8,041 nucleotides of DNA. It comes from CAYNWK01 sp964400875. Its GTDB lineage: Bacteria > Chloroflexota > Anaerolineae > Anaerolineales > UBA4823. The translations under genes and the position numbers were made by a program. This document shows positions 1-5,147 of this stretch, piece after piece; the first letter of the stretch is position 1, and the number at the start of each line of letters is the position of its first letter. Location: positions 1 to 8,041 of the forward strand of contig CAYNWK010000191.1 in NCBI GenBank assembly GCA_964400875.1, written 5' to 3'. The notes beneath the pieces are model-generated. The model ran no database searches, was not told the DNA's origin, and saw only the letters and a program-made list of their open reading frames with translations.

Positions 1-308
1 TGCTGTTTGGAGAATTTGGTGATCAGCTCGCACCACTGGCGGATTTCCTGCGGATAAGTCTCACTGACCTTGCATTTTGCCTTCGGCTTAACCTGTTGCC
101 CGTCATCATCTCCGCCGGAAGCGTTTGCTTCTTCCTGGGCCTGCTGGGCAGCCTGGGATTCCCCCTGACCGCCCGTTGAGACGATTGGCATTGCGCTGTT
201 GAACTCTGCGGAAGCGGACATACCCGCAGTAACCGTAAAAATGAAAAACGCCAGGATCAGGCTCGATAAGACTGCGCCAGGAAAAACGTATTGTTGGGCC
301 GAACCCAT
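1..308 (-). CDS. Secreted protein, probable lytic transglycosylase (N-terminal 102 codons; C-terminus outside window)
   Basis: The reading frame is open from an ATG at 308 to the window edge (102 full codons). A GGAGG Shine-Dalgarno sequence lies at 318-314, 5 nt before the ATG. The protein begins with a hydrophobic stretch at residues 10-29 and an AxA-type signal-peptidase site (A32-S-A34). A low-complexity Q/E/A/D-rich linker follows (about 45-72). Next comes a segment with two cysteines (C79, C93) around 'YPQEIRQWC' and then 'ELITKFSKQ'. From memory of the family, this Cys-YP-x-x-I-x-x-W-Cys lead-in often precedes the SLT catalytic domain of secreted transglycosylases in Chloroflexota. The catalytic Glu and the rest of the domain lie beyond the window, so the enzymatic call is inference. 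It is transcribed divergently from the membrane-protein gene at 635 and shares its regulatory region. It could instead be another exported wall-associated protein. Confidence 0.6.
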   Translation of the reverse strand, partial: MGSAQQYVFPGAVLSSLILAFFIFTVTAGMSASAEFNSAMPIVSTGGQGESQAAQQAQEEANASGGDDDGQQVKPKAKCKVSETYPQEIRQWCELITKFSKQ

Positions 309-358
309 GCGGGCCTCCAATTTGGGAACAAAGGTTGACGAGTTGGGCTAACTTGGTT

Positions 359-387
359 AAAATAGCACAGATGTTCTATAATGTCAA
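359..387 (-). promoter_or_regulatory. Sigma70-type promoter of the secreted-protein gene
   Basis: On the minus strand a perfect -35 TTGACA (387-382) is followed by a 17-nt spacer and a -10 TATTTT (364-359). Transcription would start near 352, about 44 nt before the ATG at 308. A dyad (364-377) occupies the spacer and overlaps the first base of the -10 box. Confidence 0.65.
364..377. promoter_or_regulatory. LexA-like operator, imperfect copy
   Basis: AGCACA-GA-TGTTCT is an inverted repeat with 6-bp arms, one mismatch and a 2-nt centre. It matches the perfect dyad at 413-426 in arm sequence and centre length and resembles the Gram-positive LexA box (CGAAC, four bases, GTTCG). It lies inside the -35/-10 spacer of the minus-strand promoter, where a bound repressor would block RNA polymerase. 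The identity of the repressor is inference. Confidence 0.45.
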
Positions 388-402
388 GCCTGAAAGTGCC
401 TC

Positions 403-431
403 TTGACAAATCAGAACAAATGTTCTAATAT
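403..431 (+). promoter_or_regulatory. Sigma70-type promoter of the four-helix membrane-protein gene
   Basis: A perfect -35 TTGACA (403-408) is followed after 17 nt by TAATAT (426-431). An overlapping perfect TATAAT (429-434) would need a 20-nt spacer. Transcription would start near 441, giving a leader of about 194 nt that includes the palindromic element at 500-593. The spacer contains the operator dyad at 413-426. Confidence 0.65.
413..426. promoter_or_regulatory. LexA-like operator, perfect dyad
   Basis: AGAACA-AA-TGTTCT is a perfect inverted repeat with 6-bp arms. It contains GAAC-N4-GTTC, the core of the LexA/DinR SOS box known from Firmicutes and Actinobacteria. It fits exactly between the -35 and -10 of the plus-strand promoter. 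The dyad is seen directly; LexA as the ligand is inferred from the motif, and another helix-turn-helix repressor is possible. Confidence 0.6.
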
Positions 432-499
432 AATTACAGCCATTGCAATGTTCTCGGCTGGTTCATCCAGCCCCATTCAGCCAGGTTCCTGAATACTGA

Positions 500-593
500 T
501 AGGACTTACGTACTCGTGTGAGCAAAAGGGGTGTTTGGGCGGGCTTCGCCCGCCCAAACACCCCCTCTTCACCGGCGAACTGCGTAACTCCTA
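500..593. repeat. 94-bp palindromic repeat element with terminal inverted repeats and a 17-bp perfect hairpin (MITE/REP-like)
   Basis: The outer ends are inverted repeats: TAGGACTTACG (500-510) against TAGGAGTTACG read on the other strand (593-583), matching 10 of 11. The core is a perfect 17-bp stem (528-544 with 548-564) around a TTC loop. The stretches between ends and core are only loosely complementary. No T-run follows the stem, so it does not look like a terminator. It lies in the leader of the gene at 635. A diverged copy of its left half occurs at 3657-3698 on the minus strand, which supports a dispersed mobile or repeat origin rather than a gene-specific structure. Confidence 0.75.
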
Positions 594-634
594 ACTCATT
601 AAGAGTCGAACTTCACTTTTACAGGAGGCTTGAT

Positions 635-1381
635 ATGAACACGTCCAGCGTTCGCGGCCAGGGCCTGGATGCCCTGATGAACCGCTTCCGGCTGCAGCGT
701 GGGTTGGCATTTGGAACGATCATCATTGCCGCGCTGCTCGCCTTTGAAATCTTCAATTACAGCACGACCGACTTTGCCCTCTCCGATCTCCTCGGTGAAC
801 TGGAATTCGCCGGAATACGCTGGGCGACGATCCTGGCAATCGCCTTTTGCGGCATCGACTTCGCGGGCATCGCCCGGCTGTTCACCCCCGAAGACGGCGC
901 CGACGAACCCACCGAGATCTGGTATTTATTTGGAGCCTGGTTATTGGCTGCCACGATGAACGCCATGCTGACCTGGTGGGGCGTTTCAATCGCCATTCTG
1001 CAACATGAAACGCTGGGGAACGCGGTAGTGGCTCGCGAGACCCTGCTGCGGGTTGTGCCCATCTTCGTCGCCGTGATGGTCTGGCTGATCCGGGTGCTGA
1101 TCATCGGCACCTTCTCCCTGGCAGGCGACCGGCTCTTCAGCCAGGCTGAAAAGGGTTTGAACCAGGGCCGGTTCTCCAGCTCCATGCGTTCCTTGAGCAA
1201 CCGCAGCACAGCGCGGGCGAAAAGTACTGCCAAACCCCCCAGGACTTCTTACCGACCGGCGCCCAAACCGACCCCACAGCCCGAATCCACCTACAACCGC
1301 CCCGAACCTACTTACCACCCGGTTTCGATGAGTATGCGCCCGAACGGCAACGGAGACTCACACCGCAAGGGACGCAGGTAA
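635..1381 (+). CDS. Four-helix membrane protein with basic, proline-rich C-terminal tail; function unknown
   Basis: I do not recognise this 248-residue protein as a named family. The start is the ATG at 635, set by AGGAGG at 623-628 (6-nt spacing). An in-frame upstream GTG at 518 would read through the palindromic repeat and lacks such a site, so I reject it. Four hydrophobic segments are visible, at about residues 24-41, 61-80, 96-121 and 138-162. The tail (about 165-248) is hydrophilic, rich in Ser, Arg, Lys and Pro with repeated Tyr-x-Pro-type steps ('YRPAPKPTPQP', 'YNRPEPTYHP'), and ends in KGRR. This suggests a disordered cytoplasmic tail that could bind nucleic acid, lipid or a partner protein. 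The gene is divergent from the secreted-protein gene and shares its LexA-like operators, so the two may act together at the cell envelope. The function remains open. Confidence 0.85.
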   Translation: MNTSSVRGQGLDALMNRFRLQRGLAFGTIIIAALLAFEIFNYSTTDFALSDLLGELEFAGIRWATILAIAFCGIDFAGIARLFTPEDGADEPTEIWYLFGAWLLAATMNAMLTWWGVSIAILQHETLGNAVVARETLLRVVPIFVAVMVWLIRVLIIGTFSLAGDRLFSQAEKGLNQGRFSSSMRSLSNRSTARAKSTAKPPRTSYRPAPKPTPQPESTYNRPEPTYHPVSMSMRPNGNGDSHRKGRR

Positions 1382-1448
1382 AAGGATTGGGACGGAGCCC
1401 CCGCCCAACCATTCCCCGCCATGCTTATCCTCCTCCTTCTCAGAGAAA

Positions 1449-1481
1449 GGACGACCCCCGAGTTGCCGCCGGGGGTCGTCC
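1449..1481. terminator. Intrinsic terminator shared by convergent genes
   Basis: A 12-bp GC-rich stem (1449-1460 with 1470-1481) has a 9-nt loop. On the plus strand it is followed by GCTTTT (1482-1487), 68 nt after the membrane-protein stop. On the minus strand it lies 34 nt beyond the kinase stop and is followed by TTTCTCT. It therefore probably terminates both transcripts, more convincingly the plus one. Confidence 0.8.
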
Positions 1482-1514
1482 GCTTTTAACGAGGCTTGCG
1501 CACTGGAAGGGAAT

Positions 1515-2897
1515 TTAACTTTCAGAGCATTGATCGCCTGCCAGAGGCAGCCAGACACAGAACGTCGTACCATGGCCTTCCTGTGAATCAACCTCAATAC
1601 GCCCGTCATGGTTGCGCACGATCCAGTAAGCGATGGATAGACCCAGTCCGAAACCCTTGCGATCGCGGGAGCGGGTGCGCGACTTTTCGCCGCGATAGAA
1701 ACGTTCAAAGACATGGGGCAGGTCTTCCGCCGGAATGCCCGGACCGGTGTCGCTGACGGTCAGGCGCGCTTGCTCGCCGGCTTTGCCTACCCCAACCACT
1801 ACCTGGCCGCCGGAGGGCGTGTAATTAACCGCGTTGCTGACCAGGTTCACCAGGACTTGCTTGAGGCGGTCCCGGTCACCACAAACCAGCACCTGGTCGA
1901 TCTCGCCCAAACGCAGCTGCAAGCGATCGCCCGCCAGCACCCGCATCTGCTGCATCACTTCGAAGAGCAGGGTATCCAGCTCGACCACCCGCATATCCAG
2001 CGGGATCTTGCCGGATTCGGCCTGCGCCAGGAGCAGCAAGTCTCCCACCAGGCGAGTCAGGCGATCGACCTCGTTCTCGATACTTTCCAACGATTCCTCG
2101 TCGGTATAACCCATGCGGCGCATCAGATCGACGTTGCCCCGGATAACGGTGAGCGGGGTGCGCAGCTCGTGCCCAACGTCGGCCAGAAAGCGGCGCTGAG
2201 TGTTAAAGAGGTTCTCCAGGCGCGCGAGGGTTTGGTTGAAGGCATGAATGAGCTGGCCAACCTCGTCATCCGGTTGGCCCTGGTAGAGGATGCGGCGCGA
2301 GAGGTCATCGGCGCGAGTGATCTGCAGAGCGGTTTCGGTAACCGCTTGCAGCGGAGCCATCGCCCGCCGGGTGCTCAGCCAGCCAGCCAGGCCGGCAACG
2401 AGCATCGAGCCAGTCGAACCAAGCACCAGGACGATCACCAGGGTGTTGCGGGTGGTGTCCACCGCGTTCAAACTGGTTGCGATCTGTATAGTGCTGACAA
2501 GCCGGTCGCTTAAAAATAACGGCACGGTGACGACGCGCAGATGGCGGTCCTGATTGAAAACTGTGCGGTAAACCGGGGTTGGAGATTGGAGCCCGCCGCT
2601 GTCCAGCGGACGGTCGAAGACGCCGGTATTGGTCGCCAGCAGGCGGTTATCCGGACTCCAGGCCTGCACGTACATGTTGGCGCTGAAATCCATAGAGGGC
2701 AGGGTAATGGCTGTGCGGTCGCGGCCCTGAACGATAGTGATATTGTTATAGATCTCGGACCAGGTCTGGCTAAGGGTCTCATCGATCTGGTCGATCAAAA
2801 TGACGCTGACCAGGCCGTACACCGTCACCCCAAAAACGAGCAAAACCACGCCTAACAGCGTGGTATAGAGCAAGGCCAGGCGAACTCGCAGGGTCAT
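1515..2897 (-). CDS. Membrane-bound sensor histidine kinase
   Basis: This 460-residue protein is an orthodox two-component sensor. TM1 spans about 8-34, an extracytoplasmic sensor region about 35-150, and TM2 about 152-175. A HAMP linker follows (about 176-230), then a HisKA dimerisation domain with 'HELRTP', whose H243 is the phospho-accepting histidine. The ATPase domain shows the N box (catalytic N355 in NLVSNAVNYTP), the G1 box DTGPGIP (383-389), the F box FERFYRG (397-403) and the G2 box GFGLGLS (415-421). All catalytic motifs are intact. The sensor domain has no recognisable ligand motif, so the signal is unknown. The gene starts 16 nt after the response regulator and is surely co-transcribed with it. 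The Shine-Dalgarno sequence before the ATG is weak (GGGTG), suggesting some translational coupling. Layout resembles the BaeS/MprB class. Confidence 0.95.
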   Translation of the reverse strand: MTLRVRLALLYTTLLGVVLLVFGVTVYGLVSVILIDQIDETLSQTWSEIYNNITIVQGRDRTAITLPSMDFSANMYVQAWSPDNRLLATNTGVFDRPLDSGGLQSPTPVYRTVFNQDRHLRVVTVPLFLSDRLVSTIQIATSLNAVDTTRNTLVIVLVLGSTGSMLVAGLAGWLSTRRAMAPLQAVTETALQITRADDLSRRILYQGQPDDEVGQLIHAFNQTLARLENLFNTQRRFLADVGHELRTPLTVIRGNVDLMRRMGYTDEESLESIENEVDRLTRLVGDLLLLAQAESGKIPLDMRVVELDTLLFEVMQQMRVLAGDRLQLRLGEIDQVLVCGDRDRLKQVLVNLVSNAVNYTPSGGQVVVGVGKAGEQARLTVSDTGPGIPAEDLPHVFERFYRGEKSRTRSRDRKGFGLGLSIAYWIVRNHDGRIEVDSQEGHGTTFCVWLPLAGDQCSES

Positions 2898-2913
2898 TTA
2901 CACCCGCTGGGGG

Positions 2914-3591
2914 TCAATCCGGCTCCCGCAAGACATAGCCCATGCCGCGCACGGTGTGAATCAGGCGGGGCTCTTCCTCGGCTTCCAATTTCTGACGCAG
3001 ATAGCGGATATAGACCTCGATGATGTTGCTCTCGCCGCCAAAATCGTAGCCCCAGACGCGATCGAAGATCATGTCGCGGGTCAGCACCTGGCGGGGGTGG
3101 CGCATGAACAGCTCCAGCAGCTCGTATTCCTTGGCGGTGAGCGAGATGGTGCGTTCGCCGCGCGCAGCCTGGCGCGTGCCGGTATCCAAGGATAGGTCGG
3201 CGAAGCGCAGAACCTGGGGGCGGCTGGGCTGGGCGCGTCGCAGCAGGGCGCGGATGCGGGCCAGCAACTCGTCCAGGTTGAAGGGTTTGACCATGTAATC
3301 ATCGGCGCCCATATCCAGGCCGAGGACGCGGTCGTTGACCGTGTCTTTGGCCGTCAGGATCAAAATCGGCACCGGCCCCCCAGCGCGCAGGCGGCGGCAG
3401 ACCTCCAGGCCATCGATGCCCGGCAGCATCAAGTCCAGCACCACCAGGTCAGGGGGGTTGTCCCGGGCAAGCGCCAGGCCCGTCTGGCCATCCGGGGCAA
3501 CGTCCACCTGGTAACCTTCGTACGCCAGGCCGCGGCGCAAGAATTTTAGAATGGCTTCATCGTCTTCGATGATCAAGATTCGCGGACTCAT
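2914..3591 (-). CDS. OmpR/PhoB-family response regulator
   Basis: This 225-residue DNA-binding response regulator is the cognate partner of the adjacent kinase. The receiver domain (about 3-118) has the acidic pair D10/D11, the phospho-accepting D53 (in VLDLMLPGIDG), T80 and K102 (in VKPF). The winged helix-turn-helix (about 127-222) carries the typical 'LTAKEYELLELF', 'VLTRDMI' and 'TVRGMGYVL' signatures. I start it at the ATG at 3591, which has an AGGAG site at 3601-3597 and gives 'MSPRILIIEDD', where this family normally begins. A longer in-frame start at 3690 would add 33 residues encoded by a degenerate repeat copy and is unlikely. Its leader has an extended -10 promoter and a TTAAC palindrome that could be an autoregulatory site. 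The target genes are unknown. Confidence 0.96.
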   Translation of the reverse strand: MSPRILIIEDDEAILKFLRRGLAYEGYQVDVAPDGQTGLALARDNPPDLVVLDLMLPGIDGLEVCRRLRAGGPVPILILTAKDTVNDRVLGLDMGADDYMVKPFNLDELLARIRALLRRAQPSRPQVLRFADLSLDTGTRQAARGERTISLTAKEYELLELFMRHPRQVLTRDMIFDRVWGYDFGGESNIIEVYIRYLRQKLEAEEEPRLIHTVRGMGYVLREPD

Positions 3592-3656
3592 ACTTACTCC
3601 TGTTTGATCTTCGATCACGCGCTCACCTGCCTGCGCCACGTTCGGCGCTCTATCAC

Positions 3657-3698
3657 CCCAAACACCCACTTTCTGCCCTCGAGTGCGCAAGTCCTATC
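3657..3698 (-). repeat. Diverged half-copy of the 94-bp palindromic element
   Basis: Read on the minus strand from 3698, this stretch aligns without gaps to 498-539 with 33 of 42 identical bases by eye. It shares the end GATAGGACTT and the GGGTGTTTGGG core. The right half of the palindrome is missing. It lies in the leader of the response-regulator gene. Confidence 0.6.
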
Positions 3699-3716
3699 TT
3701 AACAAATTGCGTTAAG
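3698..3716. promoter_or_regulatory. Palindrome CTTAAC-N7-GTTAAG, possible regulator binding site
   Basis: A perfect 6-bp inverted repeat with a 7-nt spacer lies directly downstream of the putative -10 of the response-regulator promoter. It could be an autoregulatory operator. OmpR/PhoB-type regulators usually prefer direct repeats, so the ligand is uncertain. Confidence 0.4.
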
Positions 3717-3725
3717 AATATACCA
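3717..3725 (-). promoter_or_regulatory. Extended -10 promoter of the two-component operon (putative)
   Basis: On the minus strand TGG-TATATT (3725-3717) fits an extended -10 element (TG-N-TATAAT). No good -35 is present at the proper distance; TTGTCT at 3737-3732 is too close. The position, between the rplL terminator and the regulator gene, makes sense for an independent promoter. Confidence 0.4.
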
Positions 3726-3742
3726 CAGGGAAGACAAAGGCA

Positions 3743-3768
3743 GAAGGCCACCTGCTGGGGTGGCCTTC
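3743..3768 (-). terminator. Intrinsic terminator after rplL
   Basis: A perfect 10-bp stem (GAAGGCCACC at 3743-3752 with 3759-3768) with a 6-nt loop starts 28 nt after the rplL stop. On the minus strand it is followed by a moderately T-rich TGCCTTTGTCTT tract. It separates the ribosomal operon from the two-component genes. Confidence 0.75.
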
Positions 3769-3796
3769 GCCGTGTGCAGTTGTCCTGGTTGGCAGC

Positions 3797-4177
3797 CTAG
3801 TTGACTTCGACCACGGCGCCGGCAGCTTCGAGCTTGGATTTGGCGTCGTTGGCCGCTTCCTTGCCCACGGCTTCGAGCACTTTGCCGTCGGCCGTTTCGG
3901 CCATTTCCTTGGCCTCTTTGAGACCCAAGCTGGTCAGCTGGCGAATAGCCTTGATAACCTCGATCTTCTTCGGGCCGGCTTCCTTGATGACCACGTCGAA
4001 CTCGGTCTTCTCTTCTTCAGGCTCAGCGGCTGCGGCCGCAGGCGCGGCAGCCGCCATGGCGACCGGCGCAGCCGCGGAAACGCCCCACTTTTCCTCGAGC
4101 AGCTTGACCAAGTCAGCAGCCTCCAGTACGGAAAGCGAGCTCAGGTCATCTACCAATTTTTCCATCTTTACAGCCAT
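3797..4177 (-). CDS. rplL: 50S ribosomal protein L7/L12
   Basis: This 126-residue stalk protein has the canonical layout. The N-terminal dimerisation and L10-binding domain (about 1-33) is 'LVDDLSSLSVLEAADLVKLL'. An Ala/Pro-rich flexible hinge follows (about 34-57). The C-terminal factor-binding domain (58-126) contains 'FDVVIKEAGPKKIEVIKAIR' and 'TSLGLKEAKEM'. It recruits and activates translational GTPases such as EF-Tu and EF-G on the large subunit. The ATG at 4177 has AAGGAG at 4191-4186, 8 nt upstream. It is the last gene of the block, 127 nt after rplJ and followed by a terminator. In most bacteria rpoB comes next; here it does not. Confidence 0.99.
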   Translation of the reverse strand: MAVKMEKLVDDLSSLSVLEAADLVKLLEEKWGVSAAAPVAMAAAAPAAAAAEPEEEKTEFDVVIKEAGPKKIEVIKAIRQLTSLGLKEAKEMAETADGKVLEAVGKEAANDAKSKLEAAGAVVEVN

Positions 4178-4215
4178 TTTTACTTCTCCTTAATTCAATA
4201 CGATGATTGTTGGTG

Positions 4216-4236
4216 TCGCGCAGTTTGCCTGCGCAA
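4216..4236 (-). promoter_or_regulatory. Hairpin in the rplJ-rplL intergenic spacer
   Basis: In the minus-strand RNA, 4236-4229 (UUGCGCAG) pairs with 4223-4216 (CUGCGCGA), giving 8 bp with one G-U pair and a 5-nt loop. No T-run follows. It may be a processing or stability element that helps L7/L12 be made in excess over L10, as the stalk requires. That role is inference. Confidence 0.45.
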
Positions 4237-4304
4237 CCCTTGTTATATTGATCGGTTCAGAATACTTACTCTCTCGCGGCGCTCAGGGCGGCCATGAAGA
4301 GAGT

Positions 4305-4841
4305 TTACCCGGCAGACGGAGCTTCTTCCTGCTCGGAATAGGCCTTGATCGCGGACGCTAGCTGGCGGGCCGGCTCGGCCAACACGCGAGCCAGCTTGGT
4401 TGCCGGCGCCATCAAGGTGCCCAGCAGTTGGGCGCGCATCACCGGAAGCGGCGGCAGGTCGGCCAACGCCGTGACCTGTTCGCTGGCGATCGGCTGAGAA
4501 TCGAGAAAGCCGCCCTTGATCTTCAGGAATTCAACGTCCTTGGAAAATTCCGTCATCGCCTTAGCCAACGAGGGGGCATCTTGAAACGCCACGCCGATAG
4601 CGGTCGTGCCGGTCAAGACCTGCTCATCGATGGCAAAGCCCTGTTCCTGGAAAGCGATCTTCGCCAGCGTGTTCTTAATCACGTGGAATTCGCCTCCGGC
4701 ATCTCGAACCTTGCTGCGCAGCTGGTCCATCTGGCTCATGTCCATGCCGATGTACTCGGCCAGGAATACAGCCTTGCTGGTTTGCAGCCATTCCTGGTAT
4801 TGTTCAACCAGGTCCACCTTCTGCTTTTTAGAAATAGCCAA
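4305..4841 (-). CDS. rplJ: 50S ribosomal protein L10
   Basis: L10 anchors the L7/L12 dimers to 23S rRNA at the base of the stalk and, in complex with L7/L12, represses its own mRNA in well-studied bacteria. The 178-residue product has the normal length. It carries the conserved N-terminal rRNA-binding region with 'LRSKVRDAGGEFHVIKNTLAKIA' (41-63) and 'LTGTTAIGVAF' (76-86). The C-terminal helix 'ATKLARVLAEPARQLASAIKAYSEQ' (147-171) is where L7/L12 dimers bind. The start codon is TTG at 4841. It is supported by a strong AAGGAGGTGA (4857-4848) at 6-nt spacing and by the typical 'MAISKKQKV' N-terminus; no in-frame ATG fits. A long structured leader with its own terminator precedes it. Confidence 0.98.
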   Translation of the reverse strand: MAISKKQKVDLVEQYQEWLQTSKAVFLAEYIGMDMSQMDQLRSKVRDAGGEFHVIKNTLAKIAFQEQGFAIDEQVLTGTTAIGVAFQDAPSLAKAMTEFSKDVEFLKIKGGFLDSQPIASEQVTALADLPPLPVMRAQLLGTLMAPATKLARVLAEPARQLASAIKAYSEQEEAPSAG

Positions 4842-4897
4842 TGGTACTCACCTCCTTCGAAAAGTATAGAAATTGCTGAACTTGCAATGTTTTTACT

Positions 4898-4938
4898 GGT
4901 GGTTGGGAGAGCCACGCCTGCCCAATCCCCACCCCCCC
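4898..4938 (-). promoter_or_regulatory. G-rich tract (potential G-quadruplex) overlapping a bulged hairpin in the rplJ leader
   Basis: The minus-strand RNA has G runs of 7, 4 and 3 within 18 nt (4938-4921), enough for four GGG tracts with loops G, T and (G)ATT. The same bases can pair instead: 4933-4929 with 4902-4898 and 4925-4921 with 4907-4903, with a 3-nt bulge. It lies between the leader terminator and the rplJ Shine-Dalgarno sequence. Whether either fold forms is inference. Confidence 0.4.
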
Positions 4939-4965
4939 TTACCTTCACAGGGATCATCCATTAAC

Positions 4966-5000
4966 AAAAAAGTCTTTGCCTGAAATACCGGGCAAAGACT
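4966..5000 (-). terminator. Intrinsic terminator/attenuator within the rplJ leader
   Basis: In the minus-strand RNA, AGTCTTTGCC (5000-4991) pairs perfectly over 10 bp with GGCAAAGACT (4980-4971), with a 10-nt loop. The stem runs straight into a T-run (4970-4966). It lies 149 nt after the rplA stop and 124 nt before rplJ, so it can both trim the upstream operon transcript and attenuate rplJL. Confidence 0.88.
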
Positions 5001-5120
5001 ATCCACTGTGGCGTGCTGCGGCGAGCGCATACGCACAGGGGATGTCTCCACCTCGGCAGGAAATTAAGCGCCTAGCCTGGATCGCATCCGGGCTGCGCGC
5101 GCCTGCTTTCTCAGGCAGAG
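4966..5120 (-). ncRNA. L10-leader-like RNA upstream of rplJ (cis-regulatory)
   Basis: The 306-nt rplA-rplJ gap holds a structured leader. The minus-strand segment around 5077-5051, with 'GGCGCTTAA' followed by 'CCTGCCGAGGTGGAG', matches what I recall of the conserved core of the bacterial ribosomal protein L10 leader family. Short stems flank it (for example 5101-5105 with 5112-5116). The leader ends in a perfect terminator hairpin with a T-run. In the known family, L10-(L12)4 binds this RNA and lowers rplJL expression. Here the terminator suggests control by premature termination. Exact 5' and 3' limits are approximate. Confidence 0.7.
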
Positions 5121-5147
5121 TGGTTTGATCCGCTCACGTGAATCGTT

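Noticed and set aside
528..564. Strong 17-bp hairpin as a terminator or attenuator
   Set aside because: No T-run follows on either strand, and its flanks form terminal inverted repeats, so a repeat element fits better.
518..634. 39-codon upstream extension of the membrane-protein gene
   Set aside because: It is encoded by the palindromic repeat and starts without a Shine-Dalgarno sequence, whereas the ATG at 635 has AGGAGG at 6 nt.
1713..2513. Long open frame on the plus strand (266 codons)
   Set aside because: It lies wholly inside and antisense to the histidine kinase gene, whose motifs are all intact. Its translation resembles no protein I know and it has no ribosome-binding site.
3592..3690. 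33-codon upstream extension of the response regulator
   Set aside because: It is encoded by the decayed repeat. The ATG at 3591 has a good ribosome site and the family-typical N-terminus.
3801..4193. Plus-strand open frame of 130 codons, Ala/Ser-rich
   Set aside because: It is a shadow of rplL; its Ala-rich run mirrors the rplL hinge codons.
4863..4892. Promoter candidate TATACT just before rplJ
   Set aside because: The best -35-like TTGCAA is only 13 nt away, and transcription would start at or inside the rplJ Shine-Dalgarno sequence.
4428..4964. Plus-strand open frame of 178 codons opposite rplJ and its leader
   Set aside because: It is antisense to a certain ribosomal gene and has no recognisable domain or start signal.
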